NCBI RefSeq assembly: GCF_013415905.1
Contig: NZ_CP058909.1
Location: 3,658,001 to 3,722,000, forward strand
Source of the DNA: Halosimplex pelagicum
GTDB taxonomy: Archaea; Halobacteriota; Halobacteria; Halobacteriales; Haloarculaceae
Direction of reading: 5' to 3'
Length of the DNA stretch: 64,000 nucleotides
Below are positions 49,852-59,228 of the stretch, one piece after another. The translations under genes and the position numbers were made by a program. The first letter of the stretch is position 1. The number at the start of each line of letters is the position of its first letter. Under the pieces are notes generated by a model. That model searched no databases. It had not been told where the DNA came from and was given only the letters and a program-made list of their open reading frames with translations.

Positions 49852-49913
49852 CACCGCAACCGCGACCGCCACCGCCACCGCCACCGCAACCGCGACCGCC
49901 ACGCCACCGCAAC
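49852..49913. repeat. Hexanucleotide-type tandem repeat
   Basis: About ten units of the form CCGCNA run through these 62 bases, including two copies of ACCGCAACCGCGACCGCCAC. It is non-coding and likely to vary between strains. Confidence 0.7.
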
Positions 49914-50059
49914 ACGCCCCCTATCCTCGGTCCGAGTTCGCTGCACTGCCGCGGACGCTCGAACACTGTCCGCTCGGGAGTCCACCCCATCGGTCCCCAT
50001 CGCTACCCAACCGCAATATCAAGTTTCAAATGGTGGTTATTTTGATGTGTATGTGAACC

Positions 50060-53000
50060 GTGTCCAGAGATCATCGACAACCGAGTCGCACAGTCCTCGC
50101 AATCACGATGGCGCTGTTGCTGGTCGGGTCGGCGGTCCCCGCCGTCGTACCGGCCGCGGCGGCCCAGGCCGGCAACGCACAGGTCTCCATCGAGGAGATC
50201 CAGCGACCGAACGGCACCACGGACGCATCGCCGTACGCCGGGACGAACGTCACCACGTCGGGGACGGTGACATCCGTCGTCAGCGAGGGGTACTACGTCC
50301 AGAACGGCACCGGCGCCTACAGCGGCGTCTACGTCTACACCGGGAACCAGCCGACCGTGGCACCGGGCGACGCCGTCGAGGTGACGGCGCCGGTCACCGA
50401 GTACTACAACCTGACCGAACTCGACGCGACCGCCGAGAGCGCGTCGGTCACGGTCACCGGCACGGCGCCGACGCCGGAACCGGTCACCCTCGACACCGGC
50501 GCGGTCGGGCAGGAGCGCTACGAGGGCGTCCTGGTCACCGTGTCGAACGCGACCGTGACGGCGACCCCCGGACAGTACGGCGAGTGGGCCGTCGACGACG
50601 GGAGCGGGGAAGTCGCGGTCGACGACGTGACCGCCGGCGACGCGACGACGCCCAACGAGACCGGACGGGTCGTCGCGAACCTGACCGGTCCCGTCTTCTA
50701 CAACTTCGGCGCGTTCAAGATCCAGCCCCGGGCCGTCGGGCCGATCACCGCGGCCGACGACGGCTCGGAGGGCGACGACGGCGCGCCCGGCGACGGCGTG
50801 TCGGGCAACGCGACGACGCTGACGGTCCTCTCGTACAACGACGTGCAGACGGCGGCCTCGAACCCGACTGCGATGGGCCGGCTCGCGGGCGCGGTGAACG
50901 AGCGGCGCGCGGCCCACGAGAACCCGACCGTCGTGGTCGGCGGCGGCGACCAGGTGAGCCCGAGCTCGCTCTCGCCGGTCAGCAACTGGACGGTCCCCGT
51001 CGCGGCGACGAACGCCATCGACCCCGCGGCGGACGTGGTCGGTAACCACGACCTCGACTACGGCTTCGACGCCGTCCCGAACTTCACGGCCGCCTCGGAG
51101 TACCCGTGGCTGCTCGCGAACGTCCGCGCCGAGGACGGTGGGGGCGTCCCCGGGACGGAGAACTACACCATCGTCGAGCGCGACGGCGTCCGCGTCGGCA
51201 TCGTCGGCCTCGTCGACGACGCCATCGAACCGAAGACCGCCGTCGACTTCGACGAGGCGGGCTACGAGGTCGCCGACTACAGCGAGGTCGGCGCCGAGGT
51301 CGCGACCGAACTGAAGACCGAGGAGAACGTCGACGTGGTCGTCGCCGCGGCCCACATCGGCGTCGGCGACTCGAAAGAACTCGCCCGCGAGACCGACAAC
51401 ATCGACGTGATCGTCACCGGCGACGACGAAGTGGCCTACGAACCACAGGTCACCGACGGCGCGGTGATCATGGAGGCCGAGGGCCGCGCGGCCTACCTCG
51501 GCGAACTCAACCTCACCGTCGGCCCGAACGGCAGCGTCGCGATGGACGACGGCCGACTGCTGTCCGTCGCCGGCGAGGAGAGCGTCCCGGTCAACGAGAC
51601 CGCCGAGGGGGTCGTCTCCTCGGCCCGCGGGAAGTTCCTCTCGGAGGTCATCGGCCGGACGACCGTCCCGCTGAACTCCACGTTCGCGGCCAACTACCAC
51701 GACGAGACGGCGTGGGGCAACCTCGTCACCGACGCCTTCCGCGCCGAGACGGGCGCCGAGGTCGCGGTCACGAACGCCGGCGGCATCCGCGGCGACTTCA
51801 CCTTCGGCCCCGGCAACGTCACTTACGACGACGTGTACACCTCGCTGCCGTTCGGCAACACGCTCGTCACCAAGCGCCTCTCCGGCGCGGAACTCACCGA
51901 ACTGCTCGCCAGCCAGGTCGTCACGCTCGAATCGGGCAGCGGCCAGCAGTACGGTCAGGAAGCCCAACTGCAGGTCAGCGGCGTCACCTACGACATGGTG
52001 GCCCACGAGGGCGCCGACCCGGTCGTCCGAGACGTCTACGTCGACGGCGAGCCGTTGCGGCCGAACGGGACGTACAACGTGACGGTCAACTCCTACATGG
52101 CCGGCTGGGACGACCTCGCCGACGACCCCACCGTGAGCACCGACCTCACGCTGTACGGCACCGCGGTCGCCGACTACATCGAGCGACAGGGGACCGTCTC
52201 GCCGCGGGGCGCGAACCGCATCCGCCGCGTCGACCGCGAGGTCGGCACCGAGTGGGTGTTCGGCGCGAACAACGGTTCGGTCCCGGTCCACTACGAGGTG
52301 CCCGACAGCGTCCTGTCGGTCGAGAACACCTCGGTGCGCGTCGAGAACGCCACCGGCGCCGCCCTCGCCGCCGAGCGGGTCCGCCTGACCGGCGACGACC
52401 TGCTCGTCTCCTTCGACCGCGGCGAGTTCGGCTCCTTTGCGGCCGCCAGCGACCACCTCGGGCTGTACGCCCGCTACACCGACGCCGAGTACGGCGGCCA
52501 GCGGAGCTACTTCGACCGCTCGGTGCTGAACGGCCATCTGGAAGGGTGGGAGACGCTCGCGACGGAGAACGAGTCCGCGCCGGGCGACGGCGGTGACGAG
52601 GACCGCCGCAGTCCGCGGGCGCTGAAGGCCGACGCCGTCGAACTGACCGACGCGCTCGACGCCGACGCCGGTCGCTACGAGTCGGCCCGCGACCGCGCCA
52701 GCGAGCGGTTCGACGACTCGCGCGATCACTACCGCGGACCCGTTCGGACCGAATCGGCGAAACTGTTCACCGACGACGCCGTCGGCGTGCAGGCGCTGAC
52801 CGCGTTCGCCGGCACCGACGCCGAGGCCAACGCCACCGCGGCCGCCGACCTCGTCGTGCGCGCCGACAACCGGACGGCCCACCGGGAAATCGTCGACGCG
52901 CGCCGGCTGCTGAACGAGTCGCGTGAGGACATCGACAACGAGGGCGTCCTCCGGAGCATGGAGGCCCACCTCGACAACGCCGAGCGCACGTACGACCGCG

Positions 53001-53155
53001 CCGAGCGGACGATGGACCGCGCCCGGAACGCGGACGGACGGCGCGCGATCCGACTGCGCGCGAGCGCCGTCCGCCAGCTCCGCCAGTCCTGGCGACAGGC
53101 CCACTGGGTCGTTGAGGAGGCCGTCGAACGCACCGACGCGACGATACCCGAGTGA
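50060..53155 (+). CDS. Secreted 5'-nucleotidase/metallophosphatase homologue with N-terminal OB domain; metal ligands degenerate
   Basis: 1031 aa, starting with GTG. A Sec-type signal peptide (TVLAITMALLLVGSAVPAVVPAAAAQA) is followed by an OB-fold nucleic-acid-binding-like domain (about 45-150, GTVTSVVSEGYYVQNGTGAYSGVYVYTG). The metallophosphatase core runs about 255-510, and the 5'-nucleotidase C-terminal domain about 530-740 (NAGGIRGDFTFGPGNVTYDDVY). A helical region ends the protein (about 850-1031). GNHD (328-331) is intact. The first motif, normally DxH, is Asp261-Val-Gln263, and the usual GHxH is GDDE (454-457). Many N-glycosylation sequons fit a surface protein. It probably releases phosphate or nucleosides from external nucleotides or DNA, if still active. 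Confidence 0.85.
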   Translation: MSRDHRQPSRTVLAITMALLLVGSAVPAVVPAAAAQAGNAQVSIEEIQRPNGTTDASPYAGTNVTTSGTVTSVVSEGYYVQNGTGAYSGVYVYTGNQPTVAPGDAVEVTAPVTEYYNLTELDATAESASVTVTGTAPTPEPVTLDTGAVGQERYEGVLVTVSNATVTATPGQYGEWAVDDGSGEVAVDDVTAGDATTPNETGRVVANLTGPVFYNFGAFKIQPRAVGPITAADDGSEGDDGAPGDGVSGNATTLTVLSYNDVQTAASNPTAMGRLAGAVNERRAAHENPTVVVGGGDQVSPSSLSPVSNWTVPVAATNAIDPAADVVGNHDLDYGFDAVPNFTAASEYPWLLANVRAEDGGGVPGTENYTIVERDGVRVGIVGLVDDAIEPKTAVDFDEAGYEVADYSEVGAEVATELKTEENVDVVVAAAHIGVGDSKELARETDNIDVIVTGDDEVAYEPQVTDGAVIMEAEGRAAYLGELNLTVGPNGSVAMDDGRLLSVAGEESVPVNETAEGVVSSARGKFLSEVIGRTTVPLNSTFAANYHDETAWGNLVTDAFRAETGAEVAVTNAGGIRGDFTFGPGNVTYDDVYTSLPFGNTLVTKRLSGAELTELLASQVVTLESGSGQQYGQEAQLQVSGVTYDMVAHEGADPVVRDVYVDGEPLRPNGTYNVTVNSYMAGWDDLADDPTVSTDLTLYGTAVADYIERQGTVSPRGANRIRRVDREVGTEWVFGANNGSVPVHYEVPDSVLSVENTSVRVENATGAALAAERVRLTGDDLLVSFDRGEFGSFAAASDHLGLYARYTDAEYGGQRSYFDRSVLNGHLEGWETLATENESAPGDGGDEDRRSPRALKADAVELTDALDADAGRYESARDRASERFDDSRDHYRGPVRTESAKLFTDDAVGVQALTAFAGTDAEANATAAADLVVRADNRTAHREIVDARRLLNESREDIDNEGVLRSMEAHLDNAERTYDRAERTMDRARNADGRRAIRLRASAVRQLRQSWRQAHWVVEEAVERTDATIPE

Positions 53156-53261
53156 GCGGGCGCCCGAATCTCGTCCATCGGGGTTCGGCACTCCTGCCGA
53201 CGAGCGTCCGACGGCCCGTCGGGGCCGTAACGTTCACCCCGCCGTCGCCCCAAGCGGGGCT

Positions 53262-53789
53262 ATGTCCGACGGCGTCCAGCGACGGTTGAGCTATCGGCTC
53301 CGCCGGGCGCTTGGCCCCTTCCTCGACAGGGCGATGCGGACGGTCACCGACGAGACGATCCGCGTGTTCCCAAGTGGGTACGCGGCGACGGTCCACTGCG
53401 ATATCGACCGTCTGGAGTCCGTCCTGTCGGAACACGGGTTCGACTGGAACCCGGTGAGCATGTACCACTACACGCGCCTGGGCAAGCAGACGAACGGTAG
53501 CTGGGTCTCCCGCGAGTCGCCGTTCGCCGACCGGCAGCTCCACGCCGTCCTCGTCCGACAGGACGCCGGGCGGATCGACGTGTACGCCCACGAGGAGTAC
53601 AACTGGCGGCGGCATCCGCTGAAACACACCCGGGACGCCGGCATCGACCGCGAGCGCGGAGTCGAGCGGATGCGAGCGGTCCTCGACGACCTCGACGTCG
53701 ACGACCGCCGGGAGTCGTACGTCCGGCGGAAGGTCGGCCACCTCGGCCAGCGAGCCCGCGCGGGGCTGGCGCGCATCGCCGACGCGTGA
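53262..53789 (+). CDS. Haloarchaeal hypothetical protein
   Basis: 175 aa, soluble. It has a basic N-terminal amphipathic helix (RLSYRLRRALGPFLDRAMR), then an alpha/beta core rich in Tyr and His (FDWNPVSMYHYTRLGKQTNGSW, YAHEEYNWRRHPLKHTRD) and a basic C-terminus. The many charged aromatics suggest a nucleic-acid or phosphate binder, but no family is recognised. It lies between the nucleotidase and menA on the same strand. ATG 53262 is chosen. Confidence 0.65.
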   Translation: MSDGVQRRLSYRLRRALGPFLDRAMRTVTDETIRVFPSGYAATVHCDIDRLESVLSEHGFDWNPVSMYHYTRLGKQTNGSWVSRESPFADRQLHAVLVRQDAGRIDVYAHEEYNWRRHPLKHTRDAGIDRERGVERMRAVLDDLDVDDRRESYVRRKVGHLGQRARAGLARIADA

Positions 53790-53883
53790 GCCCGACCGGG
53801 TGTAGGCGCGCGATCGGCCACCGACGCGTGACCGCCCGACCGGGATGCCAACTTTGACACTCGACGGGTCCCGATTTAGGGGT

Positions 53884-54840
53884 ATGTCGACCGCAGACGC
53901 GCAGGTATCGAAGACGCGGGCGTGGCTGATGGCCGCCCGGCCGCAGACGCTGCCGGCGGGGTCGGCGCCGGTGATCGTCGGCGCCGGGCTGGCCGCCCAC
54001 GCCGGCGTGTTCGCCGCCCTACCCTGGCTCGCGGCGCTCGTCGGCGCCCTGTTGATCCAGGTGGGGACCAACTTCGCCAACGACTACTACGACGCCGTCA
54101 ACGGCGCCGACACCGACGACCGCGAGGGGTTCACCCGCGTCACCGCGGGGGGGCTCATCCCGCCCGCCCAGGTCAAGTGGGCGATGGTCGCCACCTACGC
54201 GCTGGCCGTCGTCGTCGGCGCCTATCTCGTCGCGATCGGCGGCGTCCCGATCCTCCTCGTCGGTCTCTCCTCTATCGCCGCGGGGGTCCTCTACACCGGC
54301 GGTCCCTACCCCTACGGCTACCGCGGGCTCGGCGACCTGTTCGTGTTCGTCTACTTCGGCGTCGTCGCCGTCACCGGCACCTACTACGTCCAGGCGGTCA
54401 CCCACGCCGACGCCGGACTCCTCCCGACCGGCCTCCCGGCCGAGACGCTCCCGCTGGCGGCCGTCGTCGCGAGTCTCCCCGCCGCGGGCCTCTCGACGGC
54501 GATCCTCGTGGTGAACAACATCCGGGACAGAGAAACGGACGCCGAGGCCGGCAAGCGGACGCTCGCGGTGCTGCTGGGGTACCGCTGGAGCCGCGTCGAG
54601 TTCCTCGCGCTGGTCGGGATGGCCTACGTCGTCCCCGTCGTCTTCGCGCTCGACCCGGCCTACGGGCTCCCGGCACTCGCGCCGCTTCTCTCGCTGCCGC
54701 TCGCGGCGAGCGTGACGACGACCGTCCTCGAACGCACCGACGGCGAGGCGCTCAACCCGGCACTCGAACGCGTCGGACAGACCCTCTTCGTCCACTCGAT
54801 CCTGTTCGCTGCGGGCCTCGCCGCGGCCGCACTGCTATGA
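53884..54840 (+). CDS. menA: 1,4-dihydroxy-2-naphthoate polyprenyltransferase
   Basis: 318 aa, about nine membrane helices, UbiA superfamily. The first Asp-rich motif is NFANDYYDAVNGADTDDREG and the second is NNIRDRETDAEAGKRTLAV. Both bind Mg-prenyl diphosphate. AARPQTLPAGSAPVIVGAGL is the MenA-type N-terminus. It attaches the isoprenoid tail to DHNA in the cytoplasmic membrane. The stop overlaps the menC start (ATGA). ATG 53884 is used; the upstream in-frame ATG at 53845 is less likely. Confidence 0.92.
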   Translation: MSTADAQVSKTRAWLMAARPQTLPAGSAPVIVGAGLAAHAGVFAALPWLAALVGALLIQVGTNFANDYYDAVNGADTDDREGFTRVTAGGLIPPAQVKWAMVATYALAVVVGAYLVAIGGVPILLVGLSSIAAGVLYTGGPYPYGYRGLGDLFVFVYFGVVAVTGTYYVQAVTHADAGLLPTGLPAETLPLAAVVASLPAAGLSTAILVVNNIRDRETDAEAGKRTLAVLLGYRWSRVEFLALVGMAYVVPVVFALDPAYGLPALAPLLSLPLAASVTTTVLERTDGEALNPALERVGQTLFVHSILFAAGLAAAALL

Positions 54841-55901
54841 GCGGCGCCCCTCCGACTCGCGACGACATCGACCCCTTCTCGCTCCCGCTCGAATCGCCGC
54901 TCGGGACCGCCGCCGGCGACATTACCGAACGCTCGGGCTTCCTCGTCCGCTACGACCACCGCGGCGAGACGGGCGTCGGCGAGGCGACGCCGCTGCCCGG
55001 CTGGACGGAGTCGCTCGACGACTGCGAGCGCGGCCTGGAGCGGGCGCTGGAGGCGGGCGCGGGCGGCGCCCACAGCGCGGGGTTGCTCGAACTCGACGCC
55101 GGCGAGGTGCCCGCCGCTCGCCACGGGTTCGCGACCGCCCTCCTCGACGCCGACGCGCGGGCCGACGGTCTCCCCCTCTACCGCTGGTTCGACGACTCGC
55201 GGACGGTCGAGTCGGTGCCGGTCAACGCCACCGTCGGCGACGCCGACCGCGAGGCGACCGTCGAGCGCGCGCGGAAAGCGGCCGAACGCGGCTTCGACTG
55301 CCTGAAGCTCAAGGTCGCCGCGCGCCCGGTCGCCGAAGACATCGAGCGCGTCCGCGCCGTCCGCGAGGCCGTCGGCGACGGCGTGACCCTCCGGCTGGAC
55401 GCCAACGGCGCGTGGTCCCGAGAGGAGGCCGAGCGAGCGCTCGAACGGTTCGACCCGCTCGACGTGGCCTACGTCGAGCAGCCGCTCCCGGCCGAGGACC
55501 TCGCGGGACTCGCGGACCTGCGGGGCGCCGGCGTCGACATCGCCGTCGACGAGGGGCTGGTCGAACACTCGATGGCCGAGGTCTTCGACGCCGACGCGGC
55601 CGATGTGGTGGTCCTGAAACCGATGGTCCTCGGCGGCCCGGGCAACGCCCAGACGCTCGCCCTCCGGGCTCGCGAGCGGGGGATCGAACCGGTCGTGACG
55701 ACCACCGTCGATGCCGTCGTCGCGCGGACCGCCGCCGTCCACGTCGCCGCCGCGATCCCCGACGTGGCGCCCTGCGGGCTCGCCACCGCCGACATGCTCG
55801 CCGAGGACCTGGCCGACGACCCCGCGCCCGTGTCCGACGGGCGGATCGCGGTCCCGCAAGAACCCGGGATAGGCGTCGATTCCGACGAGGTGCGGCCGTG
55901 A
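54837..55901 (+). CDS. menC: o-Succinylbenzoate synthase (enolase superfamily)
   Basis: 354 aa. The enolase-superfamily catalytic set is visible: KxK in DCLKLKVAARP, metal ligands Asp in LRLDANGAW, Glu in AYVEQPLP and Asp in IAVDEGLVE, and the second base Lys in VVVLKPMVLGG. It dehydrates SHCHC to o-succinylbenzoate. Dipeptide epimerase is the family alternative; tight linkage to menA and menE (4-nt overlaps on both sides) fixes the call. Confidence 0.92.
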   Translation: MSGAPPTRDDIDPFSLPLESPLGTAAGDITERSGFLVRYDHRGETGVGEATPLPGWTESLDDCERGLERALEAGAGGAHSAGLLELDAGEVPAARHGFATALLDADARADGLPLYRWFDDSRTVESVPVNATVGDADREATVERARKAAERGFDCLKLKVAARPVAEDIERVRAVREAVGDGVTLRLDANGAWSREEAERALERFDPLDVAYVEQPLPAEDLAGLADLRGAGVDIAVDEGLVEHSMAEVFDADAADVVVLKPMVLGGPGNAQTLALRARERGIEPVVTTTVDAVVARTAAVHVAAAIPDVAPCGLATADMLAEDLADDPAPVSDGRIAVPQEPGIGVDSDEVRP

Positions 55902-57481
55902 CGCTCCCCGAACCCGCCGACTGGCCGGTCGACGACCCCGTCGCGGACCCCTCGGTCGACATCCTCGCCCAGCGCGCCGCCGCGACGCCCGACGTGACGG
56001 CCGTCGTCGACGCCGACGAGGGACGGGAGTGGACCTATGGCGAGTTCGACGAGCGGGCGTCGAGCCGCGCCGCGACCCTCGCAGCCGCCGCCGACGGCGA
56101 CCTCGACGGGGGCGACGCCCGCGTCGGCCTGCTGCTCGGGACGCGTCCGGCCTCGGCCGACCTGTACTTCGCGGTCGGTCGACTCGGCGCGAGCGCGGTG
56201 GCGCTGAACGTCGAGCTCCCCCCCGAGCGGCTCCGCTCGCAGGCCGCACGGGCCGATATCGACGTGCTGGTCTGCGAGCGCGCGACCGAGGGGTCGGCGA
56301 CGGCGGTCGCGCCCGCGGACGCCCCGGTCGCGTCGATCGACGCCCCGGAATCCCGCGAGGTCGTTCCGCTCCCACTCGACAGGACCGACGACGACGGTCG
56401 CGTGACGCCCTCGGACCGACCGCTCGACGCCGAGCGCGTCGTCATGTTCACCTCGGGCACGTCGGGCGAACCGAAGGGCGTGCGCCTCACTCGCGGAAAC
56501 CTCGTCGCCAGCGCGGTCGGGTCGGCCCACCGACTGGGCGTCGACCCCGACGACCGGTGGCTGGTCTGTCTTCCCATGTACCACATGGGCGGGCTGGCGC
56601 CGCTCGTCCGGTCGACGCTGTACGGGACGACGACCGTGATCCAGCGCGAGTTCGACGCCGACGCGACCGCCCGCGTCCTCGACGAACGCGATATTACGGC
56701 GGTCTCACTCGTCCCGACGATGCTCACGCGGCTGCTCGACGCGGGCTGGGACCCCGGTCCGTCGCTCCGGTTCGTCCTGCTCGGCGGCGCGCCGGCCTCG
56801 CGCGAGTTGATCGAACGCTGCGCCGACCGCGGCGTCCCCGCCTGTCCGACCTACGGCCTGACCGAAACCGCCTCGCAGGTCGCGACGGCGATCCTGGAGG
56901 AAGCCCGCGAGCACCCCGACACCATCGGGAAGCCGCTCCGCGGGACGACGGTCACCGTCCTGGGGAGCGACGACACGCCCGTCGACTCCGGTGACACCGG
57001 CGAACTCGTCGTCGCGGGCCCGACGGTCACGCCGGGCTACCTCGACGACGACCAGACCGCGGCGGCGTTCGACGATCGGGGGTTCCACACGGGCGACCTG
57101 GGGTACGCCGACGAGGACGGGCGGCTGTGGGTCGTCGGCCGCGTCGACGACGCCATCGTTACCGGCGGCGAGAACGTCCACCCCGCGCGGGTCGTCGACG
57201 CGCTCCGCGATATCGAGGGCGTGGCCGACGCCGCCGTCGTCGGCCTCCCCGACGAGGAGTGGGGCGAGCGCGTTGCCGCGCTGGTCGTGCCGGCCGACGG
57301 ACCAGCCGGGGCGACGGACCTCACCGCCGAGCGCGTCCGCGACGCCCTCCGCGGCCGCCTCGCGGCGTTCGCCGTCCCGAAGACGGTCGGGTTCGCCGAT
57401 GAGATTCCCCGAACCCACTCCGGGACGGTCGACCGCGAGGCTGTCCGCGAGCGCCTCACCGCGGTCCGCGACGAGGCGTAG
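55898..57481 (+). CDS. menE: o-Succinylbenzoate-CoA ligase
   Basis: 527 aa adenylate-forming enzyme, starting with GTG that overlaps the menC stop (GTGA), with GAGGTG at SD spacing. The AMP-binding P-loop is MFTSGTSGEPKGVRLTRGN. Later motifs are CPTYGLTETASQVA and FHTGDLGYADEDGRLWVVGRVDDAIVTGGENVHPARV. The C-terminal Lys of the GTVDRE region should be preceded by the PKTVGFADEIPRTHSGT block. It activates o-succinylbenzoate for MenB, encoded 6 kb upstream. It completes the menA-menC-menE unit. Confidence 0.93.
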   Translation: MTLPEPADWPVDDPVADPSVDILAQRAAATPDVTAVVDADEGREWTYGEFDERASSRAATLAAAADGDLDGGDARVGLLLGTRPASADLYFAVGRLGASAVALNVELPPERLRSQAARADIDVLVCERATEGSATAVAPADAPVASIDAPESREVVPLPLDRTDDDGRVTPSDRPLDAERVVMFTSGTSGEPKGVRLTRGNLVASAVGSAHRLGVDPDDRWLVCLPMYHMGGLAPLVRSTLYGTTTVIQREFDADATARVLDERDITAVSLVPTMLTRLLDAGWDPGPSLRFVLLGGAPASRELIERCADRGVPACPTYGLTETASQVATAILEEAREHPDTIGKPLRGTTVTVLGSDDTPVDSGDTGELVVAGPTVTPGYLDDDQTAAAFDDRGFHTGDLGYADEDGRLWVVGRVDDAIVTGGENVHPARVVDALRDIEGVADAAVVGLPDEEWGERVAALVVPADGPAGATDLTAERVRDALRGRLAAFAVPKTVGFADEIPRTHSGTVDREAVRERLTAVRDEA

Positions 57482-57539
57482 CCCGCTCCGGCGCGGGCCC
57501 GCCACGAGGTTTAATCCCCTCGGTCGCCTACCGGCGGTC

Positions 57540-58283
57540 GTGTGTACGCTCGTCTTCGCCTGGCAGGTGTTCCCGGACGCGCCGGTCGTCGCCGCGGCCA
57601 ACCGCGACGAGGCGCTCGATAGGCCGTCGCGGCCGCCCGAGGTGATCGAGGAGTCGCCCCGCGTCGTCGCCCCCCGCGACGAGGAGGCCGGCGGCACCTG
57701 GATCGGCTACAACGACGAGGGGGTCTTCGTCGCGATCACGAACCGCTGGACCGGCCGCGAGCCCGCCGGCGACCGCTCGCGCGGGCAACTCGTCCGCGAC
57801 GCGCTCCGGCAGTCCTCGGCGGAGGAGGCCGCCCGTCTGGTCGAGCGCGAACTCGACGACCGCGAGTACGACGGGTTCAACCTCGTCCTCGCCGACGCGA
57901 GCGCCGCCCTGCTCGTCGAGTGGGACGGCGAGACCCGTCGCGTCCGCAACTTCGACCCCGGCGTCCACGTCGTCGTCAACGTCGGCGCCGACGGCGACTA
58001 CGCGATCCCCGAGTCCCGCGCCGAGGCCGGGCGGGCACAGGCCGAGAACGCCGGAAAGATCGCGAGCGCGCTGCAGGTCGAGCCCGGGGAGACCAGCACC
58101 GGGTGGCTCGACCGGGCCGCGGACGTGATCAGCGACCACGACTACGGCGTCTGCGTCCACCGCGACCGCTTCGGCACGCGCTCGTCGTCGCTGGTCGAGA
58201 TCGGCCGCGAAGGGTCGCGCTACCGGTACGCCGACGGGCCGCCCTGCGAGACCGACTACAGAGACGTGGAGGGCCAAATTTAA
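57540..58283 (+). CDS. NRDE/TANGO2 family protein
   Basis: 247 aa. The start is GTG with Cys as residue 2 (VCTLVFAWQVFPDAPVVAAANRDEALDRP). The NRDE motif at residues 20-23 names the family, and GGTWIGYNDEGVFVAITNR is the second conserved block. Cys2 next to the initiator resembles an N-terminal nucleophile, but the biochemical role is unsettled; the human homologue is linked to heme/lipid handling. It is 58 nt after menE on the same strand. Confidence 0.88.
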   Translation: MCTLVFAWQVFPDAPVVAAANRDEALDRPSRPPEVIEESPRVVAPRDEEAGGTWIGYNDEGVFVAITNRWTGREPAGDRSRGQLVRDALRQSSAEEAARLVERELDDREYDGFNLVLADASAALLVEWDGETRRVRNFDPGVHVVVNVGADGDYAIPESRAEAGRAQAENAGKIASALQVEPGETSTGWLDRAADVISDHDYGVCVHRDRFGTRSSSLVEIGREGSRYRYADGPPCETDYRDVEGQI

Positions 58284-58284
58284 A
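58277..58284 (+). promoter_or_regulatory. TATA element of the HTH gene at 58310
   Basis: AATTTAAA straddles the stop of the TANGO2-family gene and is centred 29 nt upstream of the ATG. Confidence 0.55.
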
Positions 58285-58309
58285 CGGCGGAGACACGGAC
58301 CGTACCTGT

Positions 58310-58654
58310 ATGGCCGCTGCCGAAGCCGACCTCAACGAGGACGAGCGCGCGGGACTGGAACTCATCCGGGAGACGGGTGGCATCCACCAGAGCGACTTCT
58401 GGAAGGAGCTGGACGTGAGTTCCCGCAAGGGGAGTCGCATCGCCGACGCGCTGGCCGACCAGGACCTCATCCAGCGCGAGGAGACGGTCTACAACGGCCA
58501 CAACACCTACTATCTGACGCCCGCGGCCCGCGACCTGGACTTCTCGCTGTTGATGGCGGGCGACCAGCTCTCCCCGTTCGTCGGCGACGACGAGATCAAC
58601 GCCCACAGCGACACCTTCTCGCAGTTCGTGATGAACCTCGCCTACGAGGAGTAA
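58310..58654 (+). CDS. Small winged-helix (MarR/Lrp-like) DNA-binding protein
   Basis: 114 aa. ADLNEDERAGLELIRETGGIHQSDFWKELDVSSRKGSRIADALADQDLIQREET is a full winged-helix with recognition helix SSRKGSRIADAL. The wing is VYNGHNTYYLTPAAR. A C-terminal extension (FSLLMAGDQLSPFVGDDEINAHSDTFSQFVMNL) may dimerise. This small regulator is highly conserved in haloarchaea in my recollection; target unknown. Confidence 0.82.
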   Translation: MAAAEADLNEDERAGLELIRETGGIHQSDFWKELDVSSRKGSRIADALADQDLIQREETVYNGHNTYYLTPAARDLDFSLLMAGDQLSPFVGDDEINAHSDTFSQFVMNLAYEE

Positions 58655-58685
58655 GCGACCCCCGTCCGTTATCGGTGCTCGGGCC

Positions 58686-59192
58686 GTGATAGCCGTGCCT
58701 GGCACCGACCCACGGGCCGACGGCCCCGACTGGTGGCGAGCGGGAACGACGGTCGTCCGCCCGTTCGGGTACGGCCACGACGCGCCGATAGCCCGGCGGA
58801 TCGACGGGACCGAACTGTTCGTCGGCAACGCCCACGCGGCCGACCGCGAGCGGTGCGACCGCTCGTTCGACCGCGTCCTCTCGGTGACCGCCGAGCCCCG
58901 GCCCGCGACGACCCACCACCGCCCGCTGGTCGACGGCCCCGACAACGAGTGGGCCGCGTTCGAAGCGGCCGCGGACACGGCGTGTCGGCTCCTCCGGGAG
59001 CCGGGTGAGTCCCTGCTGGTCCACTGTTCGCACGGAATCTCCCGGAGCGCCGTCGTCACGGCCGTGGCGCTGGCCGTCTCGGAGGAGCGGTCGCTGCGGG
59101 ATGCGCTCGCGCTCGTGCGGTCGGCGCGACCGCCCGCGACGGTCCACCCGGTGCTGCGGGAGCAGGCCGTCTACTATCTCGCAAAACGGTGA
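58686..59192 (+). CDS. Dual-specificity (tyrosine-type) protein phosphatase
   Basis: 168 aa, GTG start. The CX5R active site is LLVHCSHGISRSAVVTAVAL, and a WPD-like general acid should lie in the RPLVDGPDNEW loop. ELFVGNAHAADRE is the typical DSP opening strand. It would remove phosphate from Ser/Thr/Tyr residues or a small molecule. The exact start is uncertain, since the first ~35 residues are less conserved in character. Confidence 0.85.
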   Translation: MIAVPGTDPRADGPDWWRAGTTVVRPFGYGHDAPIARRIDGTELFVGNAHAADRERCDRSFDRVLSVTAEPRPATTHHRPLVDGPDNEWAAFEAAADTACRLLREPGESLLVHCSHGISRSAVVTAVALAVSEERSLRDALALVRSARPPATVHPVLREQAVYYLAKR

Positions 59193-59228
59193 GTGGTCGG
59201 TCGGCGGGACGATTCGGGAGCGGCGACT

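Larger units (their letters stand above)
49719..50059. other. 341-bp gap: hairpin repeat, hexamer repeats, promoter
   Basis: From left to right: the double-hairpin element (49722-49837), a CCGCAA/CCGCGA/CCGCCA hexamer tract (49852-49913), then an AT-rich promoter zone (about 50005-50050) for the secreted nucleotidase gene. No gene is seen. Confidence 0.7.

Noticed and set aside
49852-49913. CRISPR-like array of short repeats
   Set aside because: The units are 6 bp and contiguous, with no unique spacers. It is a simple tandem repeat.
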